A stretch of DNA of 64,000 bases from Eutypella sp. D-1 (taxonomy: Eukaryota; Ascomycota; Sordariomycetes; Xylariales; Diatrypaceae). Positions 32,937-44,478 of the stretch are shown here, piece by piece. How positions within the stretch are numbered: the stretch's first letter is position 1; each line of letters opens with the position of its first letter. The position numbers and the translations under genes were made by a program. A model generated the notes under the pieces. It searched no databases. It was not told the origin of the DNA and saw nothing but the letters and a program-made list of their open reading frames with translations. The DNA lies in the NCBI GenBank assembly GCA_023313575.1, contig JAJTTP010000014.1:310001-374000 (forward strand), given 5' to 3'.

Positions 32937-34040
32937 ATGCCAGGTCCCGCATTCGATATCACTGCCGAGAAGAGGGCAACCATACGGCACTTTCTCTACC
33001 GTCAATTGTGCGTCACTCCACCTCTGCCACGGGGCGTCGACCTCACAGGCAAGGCTGCTATAGTCACAGGTGCCAACGGTGGCCTTGGTCTAGAATGTGC
33101 TCGCCAACTATTAGATCTCGGTCTGAGCAAACTCATCATCGCCGTCCGTAATGAGTCAAAAGGCCAAGCAGCCAGGAGGGACTTGTTCTCTGGGCGCGAC
33201 ATGGACGATGACGCCATTGAGGTTTGGAAGCTTAATCTTCTATACTACGACTCGATCATGTCTTTCGTGAAACGGGTTAAGAACGAGCTCCAGCGACTGG
33301 ATATCGTAGTGCTTAACGCGGGGATCTGGCAGCATCACTACGAGGTGGCGCCCACAGGCCACGAGAACACCATCCAAGTAAACGTCCTGTCTACAGCCCT
33401 CTTGATGATTCTGCTTTTGCCAACATTCGTCAAGACCAGCACGCTAGTCCAGGAGCCCAGCCGCGTCGTCGCAGTATCATCGGACATTGCCTCCTGGGCC
33501 AAGTTCAAGGAACAAGGCAGCGATCCTCTGCTTCTAGCCCTCGATAAGCCCGAAGCTTTCGGTATGCCCGACCGCTACTGCACCTCGAAACTGCTCGGCC
33601 AGCTATTCGTGGCCGAGTTCGCCAAGCGCGTCCCCTCGTCGGTCGCGGTGGTGAATATGCCGAATCCCGGGATGTGCTACGGTACGAGCCTCGGGCATGA
33701 CGGAGGGGGTTTTCTGAACGCCCTCGCGGCTATCCCTATTCGCGCACTGGGGCGCTCGAGCGCGGTCGGCGCCCGCTGCCTTACCGACGCAGCAGTTAAC
33801 CACGGAAAGGATAGCCACGGGCAGTACGTGGAGGATGGCAAGTTGCAGCCGTAAGTATTGCTGCGTGGTCCTATATCACTGTCCCTGTCATGGTTACTGA
33901 TTCTCTACATGTTGTCTAGAAAAGCGCCTTTTGCCTACAGGCCGGAAGGGGAACGGGTTGCTGCCCTCCTCTGGACGGAGGTCATGGCCGAGCTCTCCTT
34001 TGCTGGGGTGGAGGACATTATCGAGCGGATATCAAGATAA
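32937..34040 (+). CDS. Short-chain dehydrogenase/reductase (SDR)
   Basis: NAD(P)-dependent oxidoreductase. Exons 32937-33850 and 33920-34040 give 344 aa. The cofactor motif TGANGGLG is at residues 44-51 and NAG at 127-129. The catalytic serine lies in AVSSD (about S182), and the catalytic pair is Y214-x3-K218 in RYCTSKLL. The layout matches fungal SDRs of the retinol dehydrogenase/WW-oxidoreductase type, in which a roughly 35-residue N-terminal segment precedes the Rossmann fold. The short second exon ends in a Glu/Leu-rich helix (RVAALLWTEVMAEL). Substrate unknown. The start ATG at 32937 is the first in frame and lies just after TATA-like sequence. Confidence 0.9.
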
Positions 34041-34842
34041 GTATGCATAAGACCTATAACTTAAACAGCACATAATAACAATCGCATGCGCTACATTTGT
34101 TGAGGATCCTTGTATTAGGTGAAATTTTCTAGGTTAAACAATTACCTTCGACAATTGCGATCGTTGTGATAAAAAACCTAATTGCGTACCACATAGCTGC
34201 AATTATGCTAGGGCCGCCGTTTTCCTAAGGCGAGGGTAGGTCAATCAAGCAGAGGTCCGCGTTCATATCGCATGGCCATACTGCTCTAATACGCCCCTAC
34301 CACAACCCGCCACTTTCCCCCGTAACAAGGCGACTGTGCATTGCGGGCCGCGTTTAGTCCTTGCACTAGTTTAGATGGGCGGCGTTAACGGTAGCGCTAA
34401 GAATCTGCGGCTCCTTCATTCGAGCCGATGTCAGGGAAATTCGGCGATGTCGTAGCGGGAAACCGGAGATAAACCGGGGCCAGGGGTTGCTCGAACGGAC
34501 TTTGGCGGGGCATATTTAGCCCTAGCTATGGTGAGCTAGATACCTAGGTAGTTTATTACTAGACGCGCTCGCTTCGCGAACTAAAGCCTCGAGAATAAAG
34601 GAGAAAAGTAAATGCATAAGGCTACCTTAGCCGGCCACTGGGATAGCCACTAAGATAGGCACAATAGCCGTTATGCTATCCCATCTTTATGTTCTCTTTT
34701 TCTGCTTCTGGCCTACCTACGAGGACGTCACTCAGCAGAATTGGACTGGGTCGTGCTCGTCACGGGCGTGGTGTTGACCTTCTACAAGCCAAAACAATTT
34801 GACTAGAGTGCTACAGATTAGAAGCTCTCTTCCCAGTGACGC
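34041..34842. other. Intergenic region with degraded repeats
   Basis: No gene. Includes one copy of a repeat shared with 36240-36350 and the word GCCACTAAGATAG (34646-34658), also found at 61149-61161. Confidence 0.45.
34434..34552. repeat. Degenerate dispersed repeat, copy A
   Basis: Aligns with 36244-36350. In one ungapped 40-base segment (34435-34474 here, ending GGAAACCGGAGATAAA) about 29 positions are identical and most differences are transitions. Both copies end in TACCTAGGTAGT. No coding capacity. Confidence 0.5.
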
Positions 34843-35611
34843 TCATTTATTCCCAGGCCAAACAGTCTCCCCTTCAACATAATTGCCATTAATCGGGCGC
34901 CACATGAGATAGAATGGAGCCTTGCCAACCTGACTTTCCAACTTCTTCCACGCCTCGTCGGGTGTTTCTGTCCTCGGGGCGACGATATGCTCCTTGAGGC
35001 ACACGAAGTTATTCGCTTCGTACAGTGGCTTGCCGACTGGCGATGCATCCACAAACATTTCTACACTCATCTCGTCTGCCTTGTTCATCCCCCAAGACAT
35101 GAACTGCTGGGCGACCCCCCTGCGTCGATAAGCAGGGCTTGTGAAAATCATGAGCAAGTCTAACGAATCAGCTCAGGTCTTGCTCGAACAGCGAAGGTCA
35201 ACGGGAATGTAACGTACAAACCTGTGGCCTTTGACCCACTAGCGCTCTCGGTGTGTGAAACTGTCGAAGGAACTCCCCGGCAAATTTCCGTGAGCCCTCG
35301 TCAGAAAACCAGGTAACTTCGACGTCTTGCGGTTCGGCGAACGGATTATCGTGATGGATACTCCAGAGAGCGCCGCCAACTATTTCCCCGGTTTCCGTGT
35401 CGACTACCTTCTGCCAGTAGCTGGATGGATCATGGGCATGCCAGCCGGCGAATCTATCGGCAGCTTCTTTCACGCGCTTCTCATGGTCTTCACGGGGAGC
35501 GAGGTACACGTCAATGAAACTCTGCATTGGGTCGTCGTATGCTTTAAATAGACATTTGACGAGAGCCGGGAAGTCCACCGCGGCATCGACTTCGGAGAGC
35601 TCTAGTGGCAT
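34843..35611 (-). CDS. GNAT family N-acetyltransferase
   Basis: Acetyl-CoA-dependent acyltransferase of unknown substrate. Exons on the minus strand are 35611-35218 and 35159-34843, giving 236 aa. The splice joins GQRPQV to YLLMIFTSPAYRRRGVAQQF, which restores the GNAT motif A (beta-4, then RRRG acetyl-CoA loop). Motif B follows in FVDASPVGKPLYEANNFV. The donor GTACGT at 35217 keeps frame. A rival GT four bases upstream would not. The N-terminal half (MPLELSEVDAAVDFPALVKC) is typical of fungal GNAT proteins that sense variable substrates. I chose the ATG at 35611. An ATG ten codons further upstream (35641) is in frame but less typical. Confidence 0.87.
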
Positions 35612-36505
35612 TGTGGTGAGTGTAGGAGACACAGAGAACAAGGTGGTGGAAAAGTAGTGAGCCGACTCGTGGATTCTAGTGCCAAAGCAGGTTGGGAAGA
35701 GGAGCAGTTATACTTAGCAGTGTCTTATTCAGCAAGTTATTATCAAACCCCTTCGTTGTCAAAGGAGGGGCAGAGTGCGAGGGGGAGAATATGCACAGAT
35801 TAGGATGGCTATCATGATACAATTGTTGCTTGTAAGTGGTTCTCTAGACCTACAGGTGGGGAGAGTCCGAGGGCCCACCCCATAACTTTAGATACATTCT
35901 ACAACACACTCTCGGTGCACTTTCTCTTCGGTTGTATCGTGTATTAGTCCTGTCGAGTATCCCTTTCTATCAAATAGATAGTTTCTTTTAGTTTTGTTGT
36001 TGTTTTCATTTTTCGATTTTGGGCGGTATTAAGCTCTCCTACAGTGCAGTTCCGAGCGCTTCTCCGCGTCGTAGAAGCGCTTACAGTAATACGCTTATAA
36101 GCTATACCCCCACAATACGCACTTATTACTTTACTGTTAAGAATAGACGTTCGATATAAACCTTAGAAAGCAATGATAAAATAAACCGCGATATAAATTT
36201 AAATGCATAGTATTATTGCAACCTTTTTATCCCGCCGGTATTAAGGAATTTTGCCGATATTGTGATAGGAAACCGGGGATAAACGGCGTTAAAATTACCC
36301 CAAAAATTTCAACAGGGTATACTTAGTTCTAAGTATACCTAGGTAGTAAGGTAGGATGGTTACAAGATTGATTCTGAGCCGTGTGGAATATAGCTGAACC
36401 AAGATACACATCTGCATTTCATACATTTAAAGAATTCCAAGGAAATACAGACACTCGGCCATTCCCACTAAATCTCTCGACGTGTTTGAGAAAAATACCA
36501 GAGAA
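35612..36505. other. AT-rich intergenic region with repeat relic
   Basis: No gene. Strongly AT-rich at about 36080-36240. A 9-bp stem hairpin (AGCGCTTCT / AGAAGCGCT) lies at 36055-36081. A repeat copy at 36240-36350 matches 34434-34552. Confidence 0.5.
36240..36350. repeat. Degenerate dispersed repeat, copy B
   Basis: More AT-rich partner of the repeat at 34434-34552. Most differences place A or T here against G or C in copy A, consistent with RIP. It ends in TACCTAGGTAGT like copy A. Confidence 0.5.
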
Positions 36506-37683
36506 CTAATGTTTCTTTTTCTCATCCGTTGCCTGTGTAGCCCCTGTCGGGCTACAGCTACCCATTTCCCGGCGTTGATGCGACATTTGAAGCAACCGAG
36601 CAGTCTCGCGCGAAGTCCACCGGAGCTGGTATATCGGTAGATATTAGTCATTAATATTGATAGCACGCCATTCCCATCTCTTTGGGACTCACGTATATTT
36701 CAACTCCAACGGTATGGAGCAGAATTGCCAACCAGGAGCTTTTCCCGTAGGTGAGGTTCAACGCCGAAACGAGATTCATGATGTCGCTGCTGTTCACATC
36801 AGCGTCGACGATGACCTGCTGTTGCGGCTTCTCGCCCGTGTAGAAGGCATCACACCCCGAGTATCGCTTCATTCCCTCTCCGCGGGCGTCAAGGACAAAT
36901 TTTATTTTGTCACAAGGTTGGTTGGAGGAGTAGGCCCCCATATAGGAGGCGGCGATGGCGGACGCAATCATGATTACACGCATGGTAATTATGCTCCCTC
37001 CCTGTCGTTCGTTACTTATTAGCGGCGCGGAAAGATAAAAGTGCGAGCCCTTCATCACTTTCACCAAGGACTCATATGAAGCGGGCTGGAGATGATGAGG
37101 CTATAGCACCAACATAGGACCACGCTCGCAACATCCAAGCACGGTGCTGGCTGATGCGGCGCCGTTTCACATCCAAGTACGCCTTGAGCAGTGCCGCGAC
37201 GAAAATGATACCCACTGTCCACGTCGCGGACTGAGCTGCAAAGCCGCCGCCAAAGGCATGACGTATGATTGGCACTGAGGCAACGGCCCCGACCAGACCC
37301 AATACTATGCAGAGATATCCGTTCACGCGATGCACCCACAGGGCCTTACGGCGTACCACGGGCACGAACTGTACGCACGCTAAAGCCCCGGCGGGCACGA
37401 TGCACCACAAGTGGAGAATGATACCGATCTTCGTTGGGGTGGTTCGCAGGAAGTAGAAGCACTCCCCCGGGAGGGCCTTACCGGGCCCTCCGCCATTCCT
37501 GCAGAAAGTGCCGTGGAAGTCGAGGTATCTGAGGTGAACCAGGGAGAAGAGGAAGAGCGTGCCGCCGAAAACTGCGAAGCACGCGAAGCTGTATCTGTAG
37601 GAGAAACCGAGACGGCTTGCATGCCTGCGAGGCGTTGAGGTTCTGGTGGCGTCGGAACTCATCGGAGTTTGCCCTAACTTCAC
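36506..37683 (-). CDS. DUF2306 multi-span membrane protein
   Basis: Three exons on the minus strand, 37683-37110, 36997-36693 and 36625-36506, in phase, give 332 aa (325 from a second ATG at 37662). Membrane segments include FACFAVFGGTLFLFSLV, IGIILHLWCIVPAGALACV, YLCIVLGLVGAVASVPII, WTVGIIFVAALLKAYL and, after the first splice, IITMRVIMIASAIAASYMGAY. The family motif QHRAWMLRAWSYVGSIITMR is rebuilt only by that splice, which uses donor GTGCTA and acceptor GGGAG. The third exon continues VEIY into LRWTSRETARLLQMS. DUF2306 proteins are uncharacterised predicted membrane proteins. The middle exon alone looks like a small secreted protein, but this is an artefact of the membrane helix at its start. 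Confidence 0.82.
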
Positions 37684-39171
37684 TCATGTAGGCGGCGGAA
37701 GGACAGGGCGCTGGAACAAAGGATATATGAGGCAGCCTAGGTTACTGGATTCCCTGCCGAGGAGTAGCGTAGCAAAATAGTCGTATCTCACTCGGAGTGA
37801 GCTTGTCGCTATGTGACATTATATAGGGTAAGCATTGAACAAAGAAGAAATGTTGACATAGTGGCGCTACACTACTATTGAGAGTCGGACAGCTACTAGC
37901 CATCGATGCTGTCAGAATGGCTTAGCTGATTGGCCCTTTTTGTGTACCTCATGGAACTCCACGCCCAGGTCTCCGCTTCGGGGATGAATTAAGACCAGAG
38001 GATCAGCGACCGAGGATTGGCTCGGCGCATGGGTCAGCGATGCAAGCCACGCACTCGTCATGTAAGACTAGTGATATGATGTGCAGGTAAAACGGAAAGT
38101 TCCAGGCTCGCAAGTGAAATATAAAATGTTGTAGCTGATCAATGACCGGCATCACGAGCTTCATAACATAGTGATATAACATGCAAGGTGTGTCCGACGT
38201 ACCTGGTCACCAGGGTTAATAGTTCAAGAAAGTAAAGGGCGTGCTATGACCCTAAATCAATCGCAGTCCTACCTTTTAATATTACACTATCATTAATGGT
38301 ATGCTAGAATGTTGTATATATTTCTAGTCCTGCATGCACTAGGATCCTTAGGCATAGTCCTTCAATTGAGGCCAACCGGCTATGTTTGATGGCATGGATG
38401 CGTATTTATAGCATTCGTCGCTCAATAGGAGAAGCATCGAGGCGGAAGCTACATTGTTCTCGGGGTAGGCAGAACATCCATCGAGCGCAGCTTTTTTCGA
38501 GGCGGGGAACCTCCAACAACCTGGTGTTTAAACAACAATTCGCCTTGAAATTACAGGTATTATTGAGAAGGACGTAATTAAACCCAATTTATGCGTGCGT
38601 AAGAGCAGTGGTTGGCAGGTTGGCTGGAATCTCAATGCCGGGTCGGATTATAACGCCAGTCTCCGTTACACTAGTTATCAGAAATAGGGGATAAAAGGGG
38701 CTAAGGTTCCCCACCTAGGCACACACCAGTCTACTTTGTAAGCATGCCTATAGTCAAGCAGTTCCAGGCAGAGTTGGACCTTGCGAAGTATAAAAGTTGG
38801 CAAGTATTCACCCCCATACCTGGCACAGTCTGCCGCCGTACTGACAGTTTAGGCCAGGCGACCATCTTCAATAAGCACAGCACACGCCGACACAAACCAC
38901 TGGCAAAGAAGTCCGGAGATTCAAAGACCACTTGATATCCGAGCACACGTCGTGAGATAATAATATTCGGCGATTGTGCGTCACTGCCTGTGGTTCAGGC
39001 TCCCTTTTGAGCTTTTAGTTCTATGATACTGGGTATGGTTCCTAACATGTTAAGCTTGATAATGGCGTCCATTCGGCTAGGACTGGCTCAATTCGAAACC
39101 TTGCTGTGGCTCCTACCCCATCAGTCGAGTCTGACTCAGTTGAATACATCTGTGGTTTCTTGTTCATCGGT
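37684..39171. other. Intergenic region
   Basis: 1.5 kb with no supported gene. The short frames lack features. A segment near 38680-38700 (AGAAATAGGGGATAAAAGGGG) weakly recalls the dispersed repeat at 34.4 and 36.2 kb. Confidence 0.4.
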
Positions 39172-40935
39172 TTAGTCTAACACAATCAACCTTTCTCCGA
39201 TTTTTTCCTGAATTTGATCGTAGGGCGTGAATTTCACCTCTAAGTAATATTCATGACCATCCACGTCATATCCTTCCACAAGATCCACGATGAAAAGAGA
39301 TCCGTTCATGTTGATCAGTCGTTTGGGTCTCAACGCATCGAGAGATGGATAATTGAGGCTGAGGCTTTCGAGACTTAACCGGTCTTGGGTTGAAAGACTT
39401 AAAAGCCTCTTGGCCTCTACGGGGTATTCGTCCCTCAAGAATATTATGTTACGTCCCTGCCCGACGTGTGACCCTTTCGTAGAGACTTGGAGTAGCACGA
39501 ACTCCACTTCACTTCGCCCATCAGGATCCCCTACAAGGCTCAAGACCCTGAACAGGCGCAGTGATTCAGCAAATGAACAACCTCCGTACCAATACCCTTC
39601 CGGCACAACATTTTTGACACGTAGATTGGGCCCTATTCGCAGCTGTTTTTCAAGGCTAGTACCAATTTGTATTTGTCGTTGATTGGCCTTTGTCACCAGC
39701 CATATTGGTGATGTATCATCGCACTTAACAGAGAGCTTAGACAACGAGTATGGACAATATTTTAGGCCAACAGTCGGGACGCGTTCATAAACATCAGGAG
39801 CTATTGCACGGACTGGCAATAATTGGTGGTGCCATGCGTTAAATCGGGAGACCGCAATGAAATAATTGTGGGATTGGTCCGAGTTTATATGTTCGAAGAC
39901 TTTACAGTGAACTTTCAGTCCCCTCGGCGTGATCGAAGACGATATGATATGATTACTAGGGGACTTGACGCCTCCACAGGATCTAAATACCGCAGGAGTC
40001 TCGGAGAGAACGCCGCAAAAATTTGACAATTTATCCATGCTAATATGGTCCCATGCCAGGAGTGATAGGTCGTCAGTCTGTCTCAGAATCTCGTGTTGGA
40101 GTCGAATGAACGCTTTGTGTCTTTCCCCGTAGAGTAGAGGCATGTTGATCCCGAAAAGTCCCATCAAGCAGTAGGCTGAGTCTTCGATACGTGTTGTTTC
40201 TCTCCTCGCCGCCCACGACAATATATGCGCTGCCGAGAATCGTGAGATGATAGCGCTGTTCTCGAGCAACTCGACCGGGATATGTGTTATCTCATAAATG
40301 TCCGCAGCAAGTCTAGCCTTGTCTCCGATCAGTTTCCAATTGGAATTGTAGAATTCTACGCGATTTGGGGCAATGAGTTCCTGGGATCGGTTAGCCTATT
40401 CATTCTTGGGTTCCTTGAACGAAAGTGGCGTCGAGGCGGGGTTCTATTGAACCGGTTGCAATGTATGCTGGATTGTGTACCTGAAGCGTCCAGCCCCTCA
40501 AAAACCATCGGCATGCCCGAAAGTGAGCGGCGTCAAATACATCGTAATGATAATCTGCAAGATAGACATAGCACACTTGGGCCTGTGTGTACCAGAAGAA
40601 CATGGAATTGATGGATTCGCTGAGCTCGGCACTGCTCCTCTTGTCAATGCAGCATGTATCTACCCAGGCATACTCGATGTTGTGTTTAAGAGCCAGTTGA
40701 CAGGTTCCTTGGATCTTCGCCCAACCCGATAGGAGATCTAGGTCGGTACTCTCCATCTGCTCAAATGTCACCTCGCCATCGGCTGCCAGGAATAGTCAGC
40801 GTTCTCTTCTAGGTAGTTAAGGAGAATAAAATGCTGACCTTCCCATGTATGGGACAATATGGCGTACGGAGGGATTTTTGGTTCATAGAAGTCCCTGCTG
40901 GCAAGGCGACATGTTCTCGTGTCTATCAATTTCAT
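39172..40935 (-). CDS. HET-domain protein (HET-E/DUF8212-like, without NACHT)
   Basis: Three exons on the minus strand, 40935-40839, 40782-40481 and 40380-39172, give 535 aa. The start MKLIDTRTCRLASRDF is the usual opening of HET-E-type proteins. The HET domain then shows YAILSHTWE, the block with EYAWVDTCCIDKRSSAELSE, and YVYLADY. GWTLQ is spliced to ELIAP, the hallmark GWTLQELIAP. ETTRIEDSAYCLMGLFGINMPLLYGE follows, typical of the downstream DUF8212-like region. The remaining C-terminal part has no recognised domain, NACHT or repeats. Likely role: cell-fusion recognition or programmed cell death, known for the family. Its own trigger is unknown. Confidence 0.92.
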
Positions 40936-43395
40936 CGTGTCTGTTTGAACGTGATGCTGAGACGTGCCCTTGTAATCTAATGAGTGTATCAGTAGGTTCT
41001 GATCACTGCTCTGGAGCGCCGGAGGTTGTGGAGTGACAGAGGTGGAATGAGAGAGGAAATTTACTCGCAAACCGCAAATTGACGAGGTAAAGGTAATATT
41101 TCAACTACCTTATCTACCGAGGGGTATTCATGGATGGCTAGCTGCTGATTATGTGCTTCCACCTCCATCACTGCCGCCATTGCTGGCATTTTAAGAGGCA
41201 GTGCCTTGGGCCGAATGTACTTGTTTATCCTAAAGTATGGGCAAAACTCGTCCCTGCCGGCACTCCTAGGTGGCATTGCGACTGAGGGCGGCAAGATCTG
41301 AATGTACTTTTCGACATACACGGGCACACCGTCACGAAAAGGCATCTCACCCGACCCACCTTTGTACCTCATTGGTCACGTAGGTGTACCGAGACATGCA
41401 AGATGCAATATTTCTCTTCATAGCCCATCTTGGCTGGCTGAGGATTCGACTAGCTTATCATGCTCACATTTTATTGACGCCATGCTGCAACCACACCTAT
41501 CTGCAAGACCAACCGGATTCCTTCGATGCCTCGCTTTTTGATACCCGCCATGTTAATGATGGCTATGCGAGAACATCCGCTTGATTACAAGTGCTGTGCC
41601 GGGTAAGATCATTTGCTAGGAGTGAGTTTACCATATGTTGAATCAGGACTCCGGGGAAAGATGGGGGGATACGGTTACAGAGCTGGAAAATTTGCTGGAT
41701 CTTAGGCATATAATAGAGGACTCTGCCATCATTAGAACTACACGGCTATAGCCATGGCAATCGTAAAAAACAACACACACACCTTTTTTGCACCCAAATC
41801 TACTATAATTTCCAAGCTCGCAGTAGTGTTCCTGGTCCTTTAGATGGAACCGTACTACTGGGGCTATATCCTTTTTAATACCAGCTACCACAATATTTCC
41901 TACCCTATAGGTGTGTTAGAGAATTTGGAGTGAATGACAGTAGCTGGAGGGTCATTGCGAGATAACTGTAGTGTAGATAGAGGTCGAATAGATACTGAGC
42001 TCTGGAGGGAGGCCCCCAGCGGCGCCCCCTGTCCCTATGACATGTGACAAGGTGGTAGATCCATGCTACGGATGAGCACAAGAAATATAGCCTTACTCCT
42101 AGCATCGTACACCCTAAAGCCACAAAAACCGTTCTTCTTATCATATATATTTTATTAATTAATCGAAATGGGCATACGGACTTACGTGTAATGGGAATTA
42201 GAAGCACAGTTACTTAAAGCTTCGCCGGATAGTTGTGACTAACGTAATGATGTCTAGGGCAGAGAGGGGGGGGGGGGGCTACGGTCGCCTATACTGTGGC
42301 CACTGATCAGCTCGGCTGACTCCTATAATACATATAAATATCCAAAGCCCGGGGCCGGCAGATAGTTTTTTTTCCTTTTACGAGGCGTCACTGGCACTCA
42401 GGCTCCTCACAGCCATTACGAGGCTGCTGGTCAGCTCAATTAATATTCGTTTCTGGCCTTCGTGATCGCGTTACTATTCAGTGGTCTTGTTATGGTGGTT
42501 GTTGTGTTATTGTTGTTGTGTGGCTCTGAACAGCTCATCTTGATGCTAGTCGCCCTGCCCTAGCTCACTAAGAAGGACTAACTCTTGGTAAAGATCGTCC
42601 ATCTTCTTCCAATCCTTATCCATGGCGGCCCTTTTAACGGAGCCCACCGCTGCCGCTTCACCGGGGGTGTCGGTGCAAAGAGGGTTTGCTGGCGGCGCCG
42701 CCGTCTGGTATGTACTGCCATATGACGCCCCGCGTGCCACGTGTAGTCTGGGAGATATTGTGGGAGCTAGTAAAAAGATATAGCCCCGATACTGTTGCTC
42801 TTTAATAGATGCGTCAACGAGGTTCGAATGCTGCTGGGTGATTGGCTTTATAATTACTATCTTCCTGGGCTTGATGTACTAAACCTCTACCGTCCCTAAT
42901 GCTCCTATTAATCCCTTGCGCTGGTCTAATGTGAGATATCAGTTCGTTCTTCGGGTGGTCTTCTTGCGGGCAGGAATAAGGAATCATGTATGTAGGTCAG
43001 GGGTACTAGTGTAAGTTATTTATACAGTGTGCCTATTGCGATTGGAACTGTATTTACGCCGGGGAATACCCCGCTAGGACTGGAACTACCCCGCTAAAGG
43101 TCGCTATGCATGTAAAGCACTTCTGTATGTAGTTTTTAACCTTGAACCACCAAAACGCGTGCGCTTTGCTTTAGGAGGCGCGTTTGACCTTCAACCCGAC
43201 ACTTGCTAAAGCGCAACAATGCAAAATAAGTTCGTGGGTGCCTAGGGGATCATAACTCGTGCGTGCATGCCTGAGCACATTTTTGTACTACGGGAAATGG
43301 ACATGGTCGCACCCATAAGCATCCGTCTTCGATTTCACTCACGGCGTACTTGATCCTTGATGTGGTATATCTTTTAACCAAAATTCGGCACCGAG
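40936..43395. other. Long region without a supported gene
   Basis: Several short minus-strand frames exist: 41061-41372 (103 codons, with a protein-like YVEKYIQILPPSVAMPPRS), 41643-41891, 41905-42207 and 42546-42740 (with MDKDWKKMDDLYQELVLLSE). None shows a known domain or convincing splice sites, so they may be gene relics. A run of 13 G lies at 42266-42278. A repeated ACCCCGCTA word occurs near 43068-43100. The last part should hold the DIM-5 promoter. Confidence 0.35.
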
Positions 43396-44478
43396 ATGGA
43401 AGCGGCAACGAGGCCCCACTTCTTTACCCACGGTGAACCGGTAGGTCTCTATTACTACTGTGCTTCCGACCGCATCCGTATTAACGTGTAGTCTATGCCG
43501 GTTTAGGGGCGCGAGGAAGAAAAGGCCAAGTGCCACTTCTGTCAGCTCCGCGCCTTCCCTACCCATGACGAATACCCCGTGACCATCGTCAACACGGTGG
43601 ACGATGCAGTTCTAGACCCGAGCTTCTGCTTCACGAACAACTCGGTGCTCGGGCCCGGCGTGGAGCGAAGTAGGGACGAGTTCCGCATCGGGTGCGAGTG
43701 CACCGACGCCGAGGACTGCCAGTACCGCGGGTGCCACTGCCTGCAGGACATGGAAGAGGAAGACGACGACTACGAGGACGAGTATGTGGACGGCAAGCAC
43801 ACCGCGCGGTACGCCAAGGAGCGATACGCGTACCGCTCGCACGGCTGGGGGCGGGGCCACCTGCGCTCGAAGATCCTGACCTCGCGCGACCCGATCTACG
43901 AGTGTCACGAGCTGTGCGCGTGCGGGCCGGACTGCGCGAACCGGGTGGTGGAGCGGGGCCGGCGGGTGCCGCTGCAGGTATTCCGGACGCCGAACCGGGG
44001 GTGGGGGGTGCGCAGCACGGTGAACATCCAGCCGGGGCAGTTCGTGGATAAGTACGTGGGGGAGGTGATCACGGCGGAGGAGGCGGGGCGGCGGCGGGCG
44101 AAATCGCATATCGCGCAGCGCAAGGACGTGTACCTGTTCGCGCTGGACAAGTTCAGCGATCCGGAGTCGCTGGACGAGCGGCTGCGGGGCGCTCCGCTCG
44201 AGGTCGACGGCGAGTTCCTCTCGGGCCCCACCCGCTTCATCAACCACTCGTGCAACCCGAACCTGCGCATCTTCGCCCGCGTCGGCAACCACGCCGACAA
44301 GCACATCCACGACCTCGCCTTCTTCGCCATCCGGTATATCCCCAAGGGCGAGGAGCTCACGTTCGACTACGTCGACGGCATCCACGACGAGGACAACGAC
44401 GCGCTCGACCCGGATAAGCAGAAGGACATGACGCGCTGTCTCTGCGGGAGCGACGACTGCAGGGGATACCTGTGGTGA
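43396..44478 (+). CDS. dim-5: Histone H3 lysine-9 methyltransferase, DIM-5/KMT1 (SUV39 family)
   Basis: Trimethylates H3K9 to set up heterochromatin. In Neurospora this directs DNA methylation at RIP-mutated repeats. Exons 43396-43440 (15 codons) and 43507-44478 give 338 aa, close to Neurospora DIM-5. The pre-SET zinc cluster cysteines are in CECTDAEDCQYRGCHC and YECHELCACGPDCANRV. The SET domain has NRGWGVRS, the cofactor and active-site motif RFINHSCNPNL, and ELTFDYVDG. Post-SET cysteines are in CLCGSDDCRGYLW at the C-terminus. The block ARVGNHADKHIHDLAFFAI is characteristic of the fungal DIM-5 group. The GC-rich coding strand creates a long antisense open frame (43612-44385) that is not a gene. 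Presence of this enzyme fits the RIP-like relics in the window. Confidence 0.95.

Noticed and set aside
36651..36983. A 110-codon frame that looks like a small secreted protein (hydrophobic start, three Cys)
   Set aside because: Its start is the membrane helix after IITMR of a DUF2306 protein. Splicing to 37110 upstream and 36625 downstream restores the family motifs, so it is a middle exon.
43612..44385. A 257-codon antisense open frame across DIM-5
   Set aside because: It arises from GC-rich third positions on the real coding strand. The product is a low-complexity Arg/Val/Pro/His sequence without a domain.
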